Of a stretch of DNA of 64,000 bases, positions 37,901-47,337 are shown piece by piece. A program made the translations under genes and the position numbers. The notes beneath the pieces are model-generated. The model worked only from the letters and a program-made list of their open reading frames with translations. It was not told the DNA's origin and did not search any database. The stretch covers positions 1,178,001 to 1,242,000 of the forward strand of contig CAXKVV010002144.1 of assembly GCA_964058805.1 (NCBI GenBank). The letters run 5' to 3'. The stretch comes from Schoenoplectus triqueter. Its lineage: Eukaryota; Streptophyta; Magnoliopsida; Poales; Cyperaceae. The stretch's first letter is position 1. Every line of letters starts with the position of its first letter.

Positions 37901-38571
37901 GAATGAGAATAGAACTCGAAGAAAAGGTCGTGGAGGAGACAAAGAAACTCATCGACGCCGGTTTCATACGGGAAGAAGAGACGCCAGAATGGGTGGCTAG
38001 CATTGTCCCGGTTAAAAAGAAAAATGGGCAAATCCGCGTTTGTGTGGACTTTCGGGACTTGAACAAGGCGTGCCCTAAAGATGATTTCCCGCTCCCGGTA
38101 ACCGAAATCATAATTGACCATACATCCTCCTATGAAGTCTTCTCCTTCATGGACGGTTATGCGGGCTATAATCAAATCAAGATGGCGCCGGAAGATGAGA
38201 GGCATACGGCATTCCGCACGCCGATTGGCATATATTGTTACAAAGTCATGCCGTTTGGGCTCAAAAATGCGGGAGCCACCTACCAACGGGCAATGACGAA
38301 AATATTCGACGATCTGATCCACAAGATAGTAGAATGCTATGTGGACGATTTAGTCATCAAGGCCATGTCGTATGAAGAACACCTCCAATATCTTGAGGTC
38401 GTTTTCAACCGCCTGAGAGAACATGCGCTCAAACTAAACCCGTTGAAATGCGCATTCATGGTATCATCTGGTAAATTTCTGGGGTTTGTGGTACGCCACA
38501 GGGGCATTGAGATAGACCCGGGCAAGATCAAAGCAATCACTGAATTATCCCCGCCAAAGAATTTAAAATAA
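31894..38571 (+). CDS. Gag-protease-reverse transcriptase part of the polyprotein (2225 aa, ends at premature stop)
   Basis: Residues 1-400 are basic and rich in proline, glutamine, alanine and lysine, with no domain I recognise. Residues 401-450 look like a coiled coil. Residues 531-699 are the retrotransposon Gag domain, which forms the particle. Zinc-binding module 1 covers 769-850 (C815, H818, H823, C828), and acidic linkers follow. The retropepsin-like protease is at about 1130-1290 with active site LVDAGSS (D1180). Acidic repeats of SGEEEEVKFNIKP type lie near 1330-1400. Zinc-binding module 2 is 1595-1676 (C1641, H1644, H1649, C1654). RT covers about 1950-2200, with VDFRDLN near 2052 and catalytic YVDD at 2149-2152. 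The frame stops at codon 2226, just where the RNase H region should follow. The start could be Met1 or Met14 (31933). The protein is unusually long before Gag and between Gag and RT, which is typical of large Tat elements. Confidence 0.92.
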   Translation: MTNNFQVFLFLQEMAFFGNFNLAPYTVTPAQSPEGKLFMFFGTIPQELAIYGPAPVAAFTPATVQISILDEEEESITLTPKGISNNVMASPTTSPKRRRRPSKKTAPKAAAQAARNSQASKKRALDAYQNQLVARPAIPVSNKFAALRIVAKNSATGQLRQAWEVPKPTPHPTQRPQRRQDKSQAPAEAIYKAHRALKQRRSVKNARSRQYVSRPNQSQGMAQPQAIASTPHPRRSIPKATPSTQQVWVPKGSQPTKPQSQAQPSKAGKSNAPPESVFSRLGQKSVFSRLGSRIPLNNLKITAPDQTKKKRRTARYEEHFSVNTISISYDTDPDTDGEVNMVQDDQSPPNQAHVTNTNKNNGRKGRPPKRVNPEGNSREGEDHNENPDLFDNEDDVETRPEMPIDEIEILKGHIEARDEELIRQRELIATMLKQNEELIKAVKSLQESQDANFKAGSSRQEGVHSTKSNHKGKQPVDSKPHPHRTIEVEAEPTGISRKEIQAMIAQQMQIAGGGYAIPPVKNCGHPYPAIYDLEEYPKGYVIPRFRTFSGEGNKDLNPEQHLAHFVASCGNTGGNDALLLRQFPQNLVGTAFQWYYSLENNSIRTWDEMADSFRARFVMVSDKINIADLASTKPKKGESMTDFINRWRNLSIKCDRTLTEDEAVNLIMKNIDGWMGMLLGVTKVNTFKDLLRSVSNMERMSPHTVPNFMNNRPQRGARAETKVAFTSLKEKMVANADTQGGSSGTNDNNYNKGPRPNPGGSSRSFESLKQKKSKPYSFRKDKVAQIFRGALKNGLTLPASKRPEDADKSDEPNFCPYHRIIGHSIEDCWVFKDWVEKAYKNGEITLPKGFLQSPSAHEQANTISHEEEKVPGQSGEDQEEQWTTHLSKKSIKMLKALKKEPGMKWKDDITPVVPPKPSVYYKVDQNQDQVLKKRKKHRSNKSRKSKIEEYEQGSPEAITLQHFISKEDWEKLTLGQKEENIDGEINKEESEEIWGASCNMVYSSHDEDMPTLEEMFFPNDEGEASTSGTKNEECKAVLRSGTYIPERQAPKDSDKGKDKALNKGKEVENPSKNPERTRSTGEEYNVLAHLRKIPALLSIFDALMMSQDLREVLIQALQDPEKYKSYFVEQNMQEALFTAKRAACINFTDDDLLIGTVDHNRPLYITGNCGGQKIGRILVDAGSSINIMPLKTLKTITLDVKNLSDEKVIIHGFNQNSQKALGAITLNLQCGSLKAPTKFYVIDAETSYRALLGRPWLHSNQVIPSTLHQCLKYIENGKQKRIDGDVKPFGVHEIKFNDAQYFLPKSAVAPSRPITKADQKPFNKGPKFDTSSGEEEEVKFNIKPRSARAQRPGRKSGEEATFRFKQVAAYKAQITPSEINASDSEEEVIFNFKPANTPQIQIIEATSGEDSEDSSNLGNTASGEESGHDRQPWEEESDEEIIYHILKKPYKGPETDNESEESYMINTGPGSGRDNPVRPRPINEERSWRENFEGRVWNLIDEIRHQVENNRREVSEQWEVMQDIKVQHNEIMIMIENLQTAIYNSELLKEVTSEPRSGTPERQAPDSGKRVIVIVDESKGEETKAKQSTVMQTLKVKKSKPYSFLKNKTARIFEQALKSGLTLPVCKRPADIERAGEGEFCPYHRILGHTIEECWVFKDLIEEGHRNGTIQLPKSFQQDPAPHNSNSKGKGVAYTISHTPVPSKPKVARRKPIKEIYRSNSVMNIEIEEEMAALEITVVPERHFKDLIPREVNHIQTLKTFVVPAKVERIKGKTIIHKAIIFYQSDSTQSLKNPDHNTWKKWVIEQESENATSDDAASHPFGKELYKLAKRAKCLRDISKAEAKRFDELWNGGQNKVLGLDGKIKYTRGLGYNCDDAACFEGSLNEYRMKESCCMTSVEMPDNETEEDNTPVLKNALRQLEKEPNTVDELAEINLGTEEDPRPTFISASLPEEVADRLKTFLRSYMDCFAWSYKEMPGLDPNVAVHYLKIDSTFKPIKQAPRRMRIELEEKVVEETKKLIDAGFIREEETPEWVASIVPVKKKNGQIRVCVDFRDLNKACPKDDFPLPVTEIIIDHTSSYEVFSFMDGYAGYNQIKMAPEDERHTAFRTPIGIYCYKVMPFGLKNAGATYQRAMTKIFDDLIHKIVECYVDDLVIKAMSYEEHLQYLEVVFNRLREHALKLNPLKCAFMVSSGKFLGFVVRHRGIEIDPGKIKAITELSPPKNLK
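34198..34443 (+). other. Zinc-binding module, copy 1 (Gag side of protease)
   Basis: Eighty-two residues starting KQKKSKPYSF and ending LPKGF, with C-x2-H-x4-H-x4-C in FCPYHRIIGHSIEDCW. This motif is the Tat-type substitute for the CCHC zinc knuckle that binds RNA in other Gag proteins. It aligns without gaps to a second copy downstream, with about 52 of 82 residues identical by eye. Confidence 0.85.
36676..36921 (+). other. Zinc-binding module, copy 2 (between protease and RT)
   Basis: Starts KVKKSKPYSF, contains FCPYHRILGHTIEECW with all four putative zinc ligands kept, and ends LPKSF. It has the same length as copy 1. A short RSGT-x-PERQAP motif also occurs twice, at about 35008-35042 after copy 1 and about 36559-36590 before copy 2, so more than the module itself may have been duplicated. 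The conserved ligands argue that both copies bind metal. Confidence 0.83.
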
Positions 38572-39330
38572 TTGCGATCTTTGCAAGGGCAATTGGCGTA
38601 TATCAGGCGGTTCATAGCCAACCTATCGGGTAAAATCCAACCCTTCACCCGGCTGACTAAGAAGAATATCCCGTTTAAGTGGGATGACGAGTGCCAGCGA
38701 GCCTTTGAAGAAATCAAGGCATATCTACTCAACCCTCCAGTGTTGGCGGCGCCCATACCCGGGAAGGAACTTATCCTATATACAACCGCCCTGGATGGAT
38801 CCTTGGGAGCTTTGTTGGCACAAGAAAACCAGGATGGTAACCAAAATGCGCTATATTACTTAAGTCGCATGATGGTAGGGGCAGAACACGGGTATTCACC
38901 GATTGAGAAGCATTGTTTAGCCCTAATCTTCGCGGTGAAGAAATTGAGGCATTACATGCTAGCCCACAAAATCATTTTAATATCCAAGGTGGACCCTCTC
39001 AAATATCTGATGACTCGGCCAATGTTGACGGGGAGGCTGGCCAAGTGGGCTATCATCCTCACTGAATTCGACATCACCTATACACCGCAAAAGGCGATAA
39101 AGGGGCAGGCGCTAGCAGATTTCCTGGCTGCACACCCGATCCAAGATGACTCCCCATTAAAATGTGACTTCCCTGATGAGGAAACCCTACATGTTGAAGA
39201 AGGAAGTCCTATATGGGAGATGTACTTTGATGGTGCTTCTTCAATCAAGCCAATCGCGGGCCCGGGAGTCCCAACTGTGCGAGCTGGCGCAGGACTAGTC
39301 TTCGTAACCCCGGAAGGTGGGATAATATGA
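38572..39330 (+). CDS. RNase H region and start of the second RNase H (open segment between two stops)
   Basis: It continues in the same frame after the TAA, beginning LRSLQGQLAYIRRF, the connection that normally follows RT in these elements, so this is polyprotein and not a separate gene. About 38720-39130 matches the retroviral-type RNase H fold (LSRMMVGAEHGYSPIEKHCLAL, then RLAKWAIILTEFDI), but the expected first catalytic aspartate region reads LYTTALDGSLGALL and looks degenerate, as is usual in the Tat lineage. From 39199 the 'archaeal-type' RNase H begins with WEMYFDGASS (first catalytic Asp codon at 39229) and GAGLVFVTPEGG, then stops at TGA 39328-39330. No methionine start is needed. 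An independent protein is unlikely. Confidence 0.85.
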   Translation: MRSLQGQLAYIRRFIANLSGKIQPFTRLTKKNIPFKWDDECQRAFEEIKAYLLNPPVLAAPIPGKELILYTTALDGSLGALLAQENQDGNQNALYYLSRMMVGAEHGYSPIEKHCLALIFAVKKLRHYMLAHKIILISKVDPLKYLMTRPMLTGRLAKWAIILTEFDITYTPQKAIKGQALADFLAAHPIQDDSPLKCDFPDEETLHVEEGSPIWEMYFDGASSIKPIAGPGVPTVRAGAGLVFVTPEGGII

Positions 39331-41019
39331 CATTCTCTGGCTTTAACTGAACCATGTACAAATAATGAAGCAGAGTATGAGGCACTCATCGCCGGACTAG
39401 AGCTATCACTGGAGCTAGAAATCAAAGCTGTGCGCATCTTTGGGGATTCACAGCTGATTATAAATCAAATAATTGGCGAATACAAGGTCTTAAAGCCGGA
39501 ACTAATACAATATCACCAGAAGGCCATGGAATTAATGAAGAAAATCCCGTACGTGTCCATTGAGAAAGTCACAAGGGCTGTGAATGGTGAAGCAGATGCG
39601 TTGGCCAAACTCGCCAAGGAGCTGGGTGAACCAACAGAACCGGAAATTCACATCATCGTCCGTAATAGAAGGCCATTATCATTGTGTCAGACGACAGATA
39701 ATGCGAATAATGAAAATACTGGGCTGGAAAAGATGGAATGCCAAGAAGCAATGATAACTGAAGACGATGATTGGAGACAGCCGTTCATCGAATATTTCCG
39801 GCATGGCACCCTCCCTAAAGATAAAAGAATAGCTGATCAACTAAGAAAACGGGTACTACGGTATGCGTATGTGGGCAATACGCTATACCGTAGGTCTTAT
39901 GATCAGTTATGGTTAAGATGTGTATCAGGGCATGAAGCCGGGCAGGTTATGAAAGAAGTTCATTCTGGGCTATGCGGAGCACATCAGTCTGGGCCAAAAA
40001 TGAAGTTGAAAATCAAGCGAATGGGGTATTATTGGCCCACGATGGTGGCTGATTGTGAAGAGCATGCAAAGAAGTGCCGCATGTGCCAGATACATGGCCC
40101 TTTTATACATCAAGCGCCAAACCCGTTGCACCCCACGGTAGCATCCTGGCCATTTAATATGTGGGGCACAGATATAGTGGGGCCCATAGACCCTCCTACG
40201 TCGAGAGGTCACCGGTTCATCCTGGCGGCGACAGATTACTTTACAAAATGGGCTGAAGCCGTTCCACTCAAAGAAGTTAAAGCATCCGATGTGGTTAAAT
40301 TCTTTAAGACGCACATCCTTTGCCGATTCGGTACACCGCAACGGATAATATCCGATAATGGAACGGCCTTCAAGAGCTCCAAAGTCTATGCCCTGGCGGA
40401 GCAATTTAACATCGATTGGAGATTCTCGTCCATTTATAACCCGAGAGCCAACGGCCTGGCCGAAGCCTTTAACAAAACCCTAATAAATATCATGAAGAAG
40501 ACCGTAGACGGCAACCAACGGGACTGGGATAATCGTCTACAGGAGGCATTATGGGCTTATCGAACTACATACCGAACGCCTACGCAAGCTACCCCGTATT
40601 CTCTGGCTTTTGGGGTTGAAGCCGTCCTCCCTCTTGAGGTGGAACTACCGTCATTGCGGGTGGCTATGCAAAATGACATGACCATGGACGAATGCCAACA
40701 ACTTAGACTGGACGAGTTGGATGCCATGGACGAGAAGAGACTGATAGCCCAGCAGAACCTTGAAGTGTATCAGGCAAAAATGGCAAGGGCATATGATAAA
40801 ATGGCGCGAGTCAGGGTATTTCAACAAGGAGAGCTTGTTCTTGTCCTTAAGAGGCCGATCATTGGCCGGCACATCGGCCCAAAATTCTCTCCGAACTGGG
40901 AAGGGCCATATGTAATTGAGAAGGTATACGAGGGCGGCGCATACCAACTCATAGACCATGAAGGTGAAAGGCCCATGCCACCGATTAATGGGCGATATCT
41001 GAAGAAGTACTACACATAG
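39331..41019 (+). CDS. Rest of second RNase H plus integrase (first ATG at 39430)
   Basis: The frame continues directly after the TGA with HSLALTEPCTNNEAEYEAL, which carries the catalytic Glu, then GDSQLIINQI (Asp codon at 39445) and ADALAKLAKE, completing the aRNH. Integrase follows: the zinc-binding H-x6-H (codons 39961 and 39982) and C-x2-C (40075 and 40084), then the catalytic core with Asp at 40171 (GTDIVG), Asp at 40354 (ISDNGTAF) and Glu at 40462 (NGLAEAFNK), which is exactly D-x35-E. The C-terminal GPY-like part is at about 40800-40950 (PNWEGPYVIEK). No chromodomain follows. The product ends LKKYYT. The integrase inserts the DNA copy with a 5-bp stagger, matching the ATATG duplication. 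Catalytic residues all appear intact. Confidence 0.9.
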   Translation, partial: HSLALTEPCTNNEAEYEALIAGLELSLELEIKAVRIFGDSQLIINQIIGEYKVLKPELIQYHQKAMELMKKIPYVSIEKVTRAVNGEADALAKLAKELGEPTEPEIHIIVRNRRPLSLCQTTDNANNENTGLEKMECQEAMITEDDDWRQPFIEYFRHGTLPKDKRIADQLRKRVLRYAYVGNTLYRRSYDQLWLRCVSGHEAGQVMKEVHSGLCGAHQSGPKMKLKIKRMGYYWPTMVADCEEHAKKCRMCQIHGPFIHQAPNPLHPTVASWPFNMWGTDIVGPIDPPTSRGHRFILAATDYFTKWAEAVPLKEVKASDVVKFFKTHILCRFGTPQRIISDNGTAFKSSKVYALAEQFNIDWRFSSIYNPRANGLAEAFNKTLINIMKKTVDGNQRDWDNRLQEALWAYRTTYRTPTQATPYSLAFGVEAVLPLEVELPSLRVAMQNDMTMDECQQLRLDELDAMDEKRLIAQQNLEVYQAKMARAYDKMARVRVFQQGELVLVLKRPIIGRHIGPKFSPNWEGPYVIEKVYEGGAYQLIDHEGERPMPPINGRYLKKYYT

Positions 41020-41698
41020 CCCGGAGCGGGGCCAACCAAGTAGTATCTATTGTAAATAAATAAGGAGGGAATAAGTGTTCGTTTACACACACGTGCACGA
41101 AACACGAACCCATGTCTGACCTCCACCTTTGCATAAAAATCCCAAAAAACTCTACTTTTGCATCTGTAAATAGAATGCATCCAAAAAATCCAAAACCACA
41201 CAAACACATTTAGCCCTATAACAAAATAAAAAATAGAATAAGGGAATACAACGCCAAAACCACGCGAGAATGTAAGGCGAGAGCTTTGGTGTTTGGGCTC
41301 ACAATACAAATACCACTGGGTTTGTCCATTTGATACAGAATAAACACAAAAATGGGCAGGGTTTGCAGTTTGTCCCTCAAACTATCTGTTGCCCAATGAC
41401 GAAAGTTGCTCATATTGGTCGCCCACGGCGCAAGCCAAGGGATAGGTCGAGCAAATTGGTGGCTAGTAAATAGCCGCTTCCGAGGGCATATGAATAAATA
41501 ACTTTCGTATTATTAGTAACATGTATCACTAATAACCAAAAATCTGCCTTCTTCTAATAAAATAAATGGATATATATGTAAAACAATAAAAACCTATTTT
41601 CCTACTCATAAAAAAATGAATGATAATAAAAAAATAATAAAATCTTTTCAATAAGGGGTTGTCACCTTTGTCCCCGACACCACGAGTGTTATACAAAG

Positions 41699-42164
41699 CC
41701 AGGTTGGGTGCATTCATCCGTAAAGGCACCACACGCCCGAAGAAATGGTGTGTCATAATCCCACGACATATCATGGAGGGGTCAGACTAAGGGTTTACGC
41801 TTGTACCCGACATTTCATGTTAAACAAAGCGGCTCGCTTAAAGAAGTGACTCAGGTCATGGAGAGCGGACCTACCCGATGAAAGCCTGTCTCGCAGGGAT
41901 GCGTGATGGATGTTTGAGGGTAGCTAAAATATAAAAAACCAGGTTGGGTACATTCATCCGCAAAAGTACCACACGCCCAAGGAGGTGGTCTGTTTCTAAT
42001 CCCAAAATGGATCATGGAGGGGTCAGACTAAGGGTTTATGCTTTCGCCCGACATTCAGTGTCAAATAAAGTAATTCGTTTAAAGAAGTGACTCAGGTCAT
42101 GGAGAGCGGACCTACCCGATGAAAGCCTGTCTCGCAGGGATGCGTGATGGATGTTTGAGGGTAG
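41699..42164. repeat. Tandem duplication of about 240 bp in the 3' UTR
   Basis: CCAGGTTGGGT...ATTCATCCG at 41699 recurs at 41939, and both copies end in GTTTGAGGGTAG (41923 and 42164). The second halves, including GACTCAGGTCATGGAGAGCG and the following GATGAAAGCCTGTCTCGCAG, are almost identical. The first halves differ more. No coding potential is seen. Confidence 0.88.
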
Positions 42165-42308
42165 TACCCCCACAAAACAAATTGAGTGGAGATGAGTGAA
42201 TGTGAGTTTCCACTTCCGCACGCAACAGTGCATAAATGAGGGAAGAGTGGGTGAGCTTCCACAAATAAAAGTCAATTAAATATATAAGGAGCATCCACAA
42301 AATGGTGT

Positions 42309-42457
42309 TATCAATTGCATCCATAATCCAATTGATACTGGTAAGTTTATCCATCAGTAATAAAGGGATAAACGGGTTTATTCTGTACCCGGCCTAGAGG
42401 TCAATACAGACAGGTTCGGTATCCGTAAAATACCACGGTTATTTCAGTTCTGTATTG
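42309..42457 (+). other. Three stem-loops in the 3' UTR
   Basis: TATCAATTG (42309-42317) pairs with CAATTGATA (42329-42337) around 11 bases. ATAAAC (42368-42373) pairs with GTTTAT (42376-42381). CAATACAGA (42402-42410) pairs perfectly with TCTGTATTG (42449-42457) and encloses a second stem, GGTAT/ATACC (42418-42422, 42430-42434). Such density suggests structured RNA, but with single copies there is no covariation test here. Confidence 0.55.
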
Positions 42458-44553
42458 TAATAAATAAAGAGAAGCTATGTATAGAATAAGTGCAATAGGG
42501 TGCTGTAAAGTTTTCCCTTTTTTTTTCTATTTTTGTACTTAGATGCTATGTAAAAATAAAAGCAGCTGTATTAGGCACTTTTGCAACTAAGATTGAGAGT
42601 GTAAAATGTAAAGAGCTTATGAAAATCTCCCATACTGCGAAAGAAGAGATGAGAAAATAGCAAAGCAGGCGATCAGCATCCCCAACAGTGAAAGAGAAGA
42701 AAAGAAAGCGAAATAAGGTAGCCGAGAGATGCTATCTTTACCTATCCCCATAGTGGCTGAAGCAGATAGCTCAGCAGGAGGCTGAGTACATGCACCATTA
42801 TCCCACGAGCGAGAGGCTGAGAGGACAGGCCCCACCATGTTGCGCTCATGAGAAGAATCTGATTAAAGGAAAATCTATCGAAGTCTAGCCTGAACCCGAG
42901 GAGGAGAGAGGTGTGTCGGATATGTGCACCAAAGCAGGCCCTTCAAATTGCCAAATTCTTCAGGACCCGCTTTGGTGGGTGGCTCTTTGTTTACCCCTGA
43001 AAGGTTGAAGGAAGAAATACAGGAGAAAAAGCCAAGATCAAACCCTAGGAGCTGAAATAATATAATCCCTATGCCACATGAAATGATGTCAATGCCAAGC
43101 TAGCATTTTGATGCAACTAGTCATGAGAAATTTCAAATGTGATTTTGCTTTCAAGGCTGACCTGGTGCCAAAGCTGTGAGCAACCACCTAACCATGCTTT
43201 AATTTGTGTCAATTGCTGATAAGTAGTCAGCTCTTTGACCAAATTACCCTCATGTTAAGGGATTGAAAGTCAATTTCACAAGACTGATCAGGTGCCAAAG
43301 CTGGGAGCAACCACCTGATCAAGTCTAGATTTGTATTAATTGCTGATAAGTAGTCAGCATTTGATCAAATTAAACCCTAATAAGCATCAGTATTGGTGTT
43401 AATTGGGGTGGAGTTTCTGCAAGGAGAATTTATTTGGCAGAGACACTGAGCTACAACTGTGAGAAATTGGGATTAATTGAGAAGAAAATAGGATTTTATT
43501 GATCAAGGAATTTTTAGCACAAGCAAACAAGGGTAAAATTGGAATTAAAAAATACAAAGATGATCATCATGAATTTATAGAATTTTGGTGAAAATTTCAT
43601 AATTTTTGGATAAAGGGATCTATTAAAATAAATTGGAGAAAGGAAATGAGATTAATCTGAAGGCTGAGATTTGATCACAAGTCTCTTTGGGTGCAACTTG
43701 GAGCTGAAGAACTATCTGGGTGCAATTTGGGGCTGCCAAACATTGAAAACAGGTTAAATGGCGCTGAAGAGAGTTTAAAAGAAATGGAAAACTTGCGTGA
43801 ACCTGGTGCATAGATGTTGTCTCTCATTAAATATGACATGTGGGGCCTGATTCCTTGTGCCGAGTCCACCCGATCGGCACCACCTCTCTCCCTTGTTTCC
43901 TTCACTGCCGCTGGGCCCCACACGACAGGAACTCATCCCCTTCCCTGCTGCTGCCATTTCTTCTCTGCAGAACGCAATTTTTTTCGAGAAAATAAACCGA
44001 AAATGGAAAAGCACTCAAACGGCGACGGAATTTGACAAATAATATACCGTTGGAAAGCCCTTGGCGAGTAGAATCCATTCAAGCAATTTATTTTGAAGAT
44101 GGTGCACTGTACAACACTCGCATTAGAGGAGAATGAAATCGGATAAGAAATGGAATTGGCCGGTTGAGATGGATATAAGGCAAATTGGCGGTTGGGAAAG
44201 CATCGTGTGGGCCCCACGACGCAGTTAGGGTAGTTACTGGCACGGATTAACTGCTCTTTGTATGATTTTCATAATGAAATCGGTGTACAAGACCATAGCC
44301 AACATTTAGGGCTGATTTTGTTCAAGTTTCTGAGGAGCAAGAGTAAGGAAAAATTGAGCAACGACCACGGCGCCATGTCATCAATCCGAGGCTCAATTTG
44401 TAGCAGCAACAAACACACCTTGGGTGCATCTTAACCATTAGATTCAATTGAGATATAATAGTGTGTTGCCACGTCAGCAATCCGTGGGAGAGAGAAAACA
44501 CAAATTGTGCAAAGGAAAACACAATTCAGCAGTTAGGCTAATCAATTGACCCC

Positions 44554-44561
44554 TATATAAA
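44554..44561 (+). promoter_or_regulatory. TATA box copy in the 3' LTR
   Basis: TATATAAA at the position equivalent to 27161. In the 3' LTR it could drive readout transcription into the flanking satellite A and then satellite B. Confidence 0.5.
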
Positions 44562-47337
44562 TCATTAACAGTAAGTGATGAAGGGCCCAAGTTGATAATT
44601 CCTCTCACAGCTTCTTTCCACCCTTTTCTGGTATTAGCAGCAAGAAGACACTGAACCTATCTATCCATTGCAACTAATCCGAAAGATCGGCCAATACCTA
44701 GCCAACCGACCTTAATCTAGCAGCAAGAAGGAGAGAGAGGGAATCAAGATTTAAGTGAGATGAAGAACTTATTTGACAAATTGATAGTAGATTCTTTTGA
44801 ATCTCTCAATTAGGTCAAATTAAAACATTGCGAGCCCTATCTACTGCATCTACACAATCAGCTAAGTGATTTTTGATTTTTAAGATGTAAATCCCAAGAT
44901 ATTACCTTGTGTTCTTTCCTTAAGCAAAAAAAAAAAATATAATAAAGTTCATCTCTTTTCTGTACCTTTGGTCATTTCCATTTTCTTTTCTTTTTTTTTT
45001 CTCGGAAATCCCTTTGAGCATTCAGTTCATTTATTTTTTTCTGTTTCTTTTGTTATCTTCATTCAAATTGTGATTATACAAAGAAAGTGATTAGTAAAGG
45101 TTAGTAGAAGAGCAAATATTGCCTCCTAACCATTATCCATGGCTAGTCGAAGACTAAAGTCTCCTAGCTCCCAATCTGTGATCTAACTATGCACAAAAGA
45201 TCACAATTGATTCACAATACCGGGCTCAGTAAGAAATCAATATTGTTATACCATAATACACAGTATACGGTACCATCAGTATTAAGCATTCTTTAATTAA
45301 TGCTTTGAGTTTTTTTTATTGGCGCTGAAATCACATGGTTTGGTAAGAGAACTAACTCAATTAAGTGATCAAATATCAAGAGTAATAATCAAGATTTGAC
45401 TGTACCAAATCGGTACCAAAGAGTGAAACGGTACTAGCTCAGCCAGTCATCCGCTTCACTGATGGACACAGGGAGGGTGTCGTTAAACTCGCCATACTCA
45501 AGCGATGCTGGGGCCTTTGGCGGATCTTAGATCGGGAGCTCCGATCATCGGAAAGCTGCCGGCGTACGAATCTCAAAGGTTGTCAAACATAATGCACGAA
45601 TCATGAGGAGATCCGACAAGACGTGTAGAGGCACGGGGCAGGGATCAAAACAGAATAACTAATTTCACTTGCGCAAATCTTGACGTTCATCCGACGATCT
45701 AAATTAAAATCGTAAGATGAGAGGCAGCCCAAGGCATTAAATGGTGGTCTGGGCCCAACGGTGAAGAAAAGAAAAGGAAATTAAGATCTGGGCTTAATCC
45801 GTAAGAATGAGTTTAATCCAACTAAGCCCAATTGACAGAGCCCAATCGGAAGAGGAGGAATAAAATTAACCCTGGGCCTAATCTGTAAAAAAAAAAAAAG
45901 AGAAGGAGAAAAAAGGTTAAAGCCGGCCCATTCAACTAAGCCCAATTATCAATTAACAACAGAAAATTAAGAATAAATAATAAATAAATGATTTGAAAAT
46001 GCTCTTGAACTCCAAATTGACTCAAATTTGTTTCTAAAGTTTTCTTATTTTTCATACTATTTTTCTATACAATAATATTCCAGTTTTAGAAATACAATCA
46101 TGATAAAACAATTTAAAAGCAAAAGACATTACATATATTGATATAGTTGACCTAGCTTTGACTTGTCATTTTGAATACTATAAAAATTCCAAAAATACAA
46201 ATAAAAATCATAAATAATAACTAGATATATTTTAGTGATTTTTCAAGTGATTTTCCATGAAATAATAATGATGATAGTAATATGCTATAATAAATAATGA
46301 GATTAGCTATATTCTTTGATAAATAAAAAATATATAAAATAAAATAGATATTATGTTGATATTTTCTGAAAAAAGAATAATGAAAATAAATAGCACAAAA
46401 TATACAAAATATACTACTATGGTAATAGATAGTGAAATATATTTTCTTTTATAATAAAGAATGATAATATAGTTTTATAATATGAATTGTATTTCTTTTG
46501 TTATTTCTATACAAATATACAATAAAAATACTTTTGATGAATAAAATGTAATAAAAATAATAGTTGTAATAAAAACATAATGAATTTCATCTCTCATGAC
46601 TATTTTTTTCAACTAATAATAGTAATAATAAAAATCTTATATTTTTCTATAGATAATAAATAGAAATAATAAAAATAGATATAATGAATAGTATAATAAA
46701 TAGAATAGAATATTAATAATGATTTCTTTTCCTTTAACTATTATGGATTTAAAAAAAAAATATATATATAATAATAAAAAAATATAATAAAAAAATATAA
46801 TAATAAAAATAATATAGCTATCTTTTGATTTTGTAAATAATTCTTACATAATGAATAGTATTTCAATATAATAGAATATAATAGTAAAATTCTATTACTT
46901 TGGCTATTATAAACATTTTGAAAATATAAATAAAAACATAGCCATTTTATTTTCTATTATTTTTGTAAGTGATTTTCTACAGAATAAATAGAGTTTAGAA
47001 ATAATAAAAAAATAAAATTTTACTACTTTAGCTATTATAAAAATCCCAAAAATATAAATAAGACTCTAGTTAAATAGCTAACCCCTTTTTCTATTATTTT
47101 TGTAAATAATTTTCTACATAAATAAATAGAGTTTAAAAATAAAAATAATAATAATGATAATAATAATAACAATAATAATAATAATAATAAATAAATGCAT
47201 CTTTATAATAAAAATAATAATGAAAGATATTATATAATAGACTTTGTGCATTTTAGAAATGAATAAATATGCTCACAAAAGGAGTGTAGAGCCATATAGG
47301 GATATTTGCACACATGATATGACATTTAGAATGATTA

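Larger units (their letters stand above)
31894..41019 (+). pseudogene. gag-pol: gag-pol polyprotein frame of the element, two in-frame stops
   Basis: One reading frame runs for 9.1 kb without a frameshift and encodes Gag, zinc-binding module 1, protease, zinc-binding module 2, RT, RNase H, aRNH and integrase, ending at TAG 41017-41019. It is interrupted by TAA at 38569-38571, just after RT, and by TGA at 39328-39330, inside the second RNase H. Both fall where related elements read through smoothly. The TGA is compatible with a C-to-T change at a methylated CpG. Neither stop has a known readthrough context. Since the LTRs are almost identical, the stops may have arisen after insertion or the RNA may have been packaged and copied by proteins from another copy. 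The usual product would be cut by its own protease into virion proteins acting in cytoplasmic particles. Confidence 0.9.
41020..42987 (+). other. 3' untranslated region of the element
   Basis: Nearly 2 kb between the integrase stop and the 3' LTR has no open frame with a recognisable domain. It holds a 240-bp tandem duplication (41699-42164) and a group of three hairpins (42309-42457). The bases directly before the 3' LTR (GGTGGGTGGCTCT) are not the long purine run expected of a polypurine tract. A better purine run, GAGGAGGAGAGAGG near 42897-42911, lies about 75 bp too far upstream. Confidence 0.8.

Noticed and set aside
38566..38574. Programmed stop-codon readthrough at the first stop
   Set aside because: The context AAATAATTG lacks the CARYYA-type signal, and the stop lies within Pol, not at the Gag-Pol border.
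41020..42987. Captured host gene or env-like ORF after integrase
   Set aside because: No open frame of useful length on the plus strand and no domain or membrane segment; the minus-strand frames are short.
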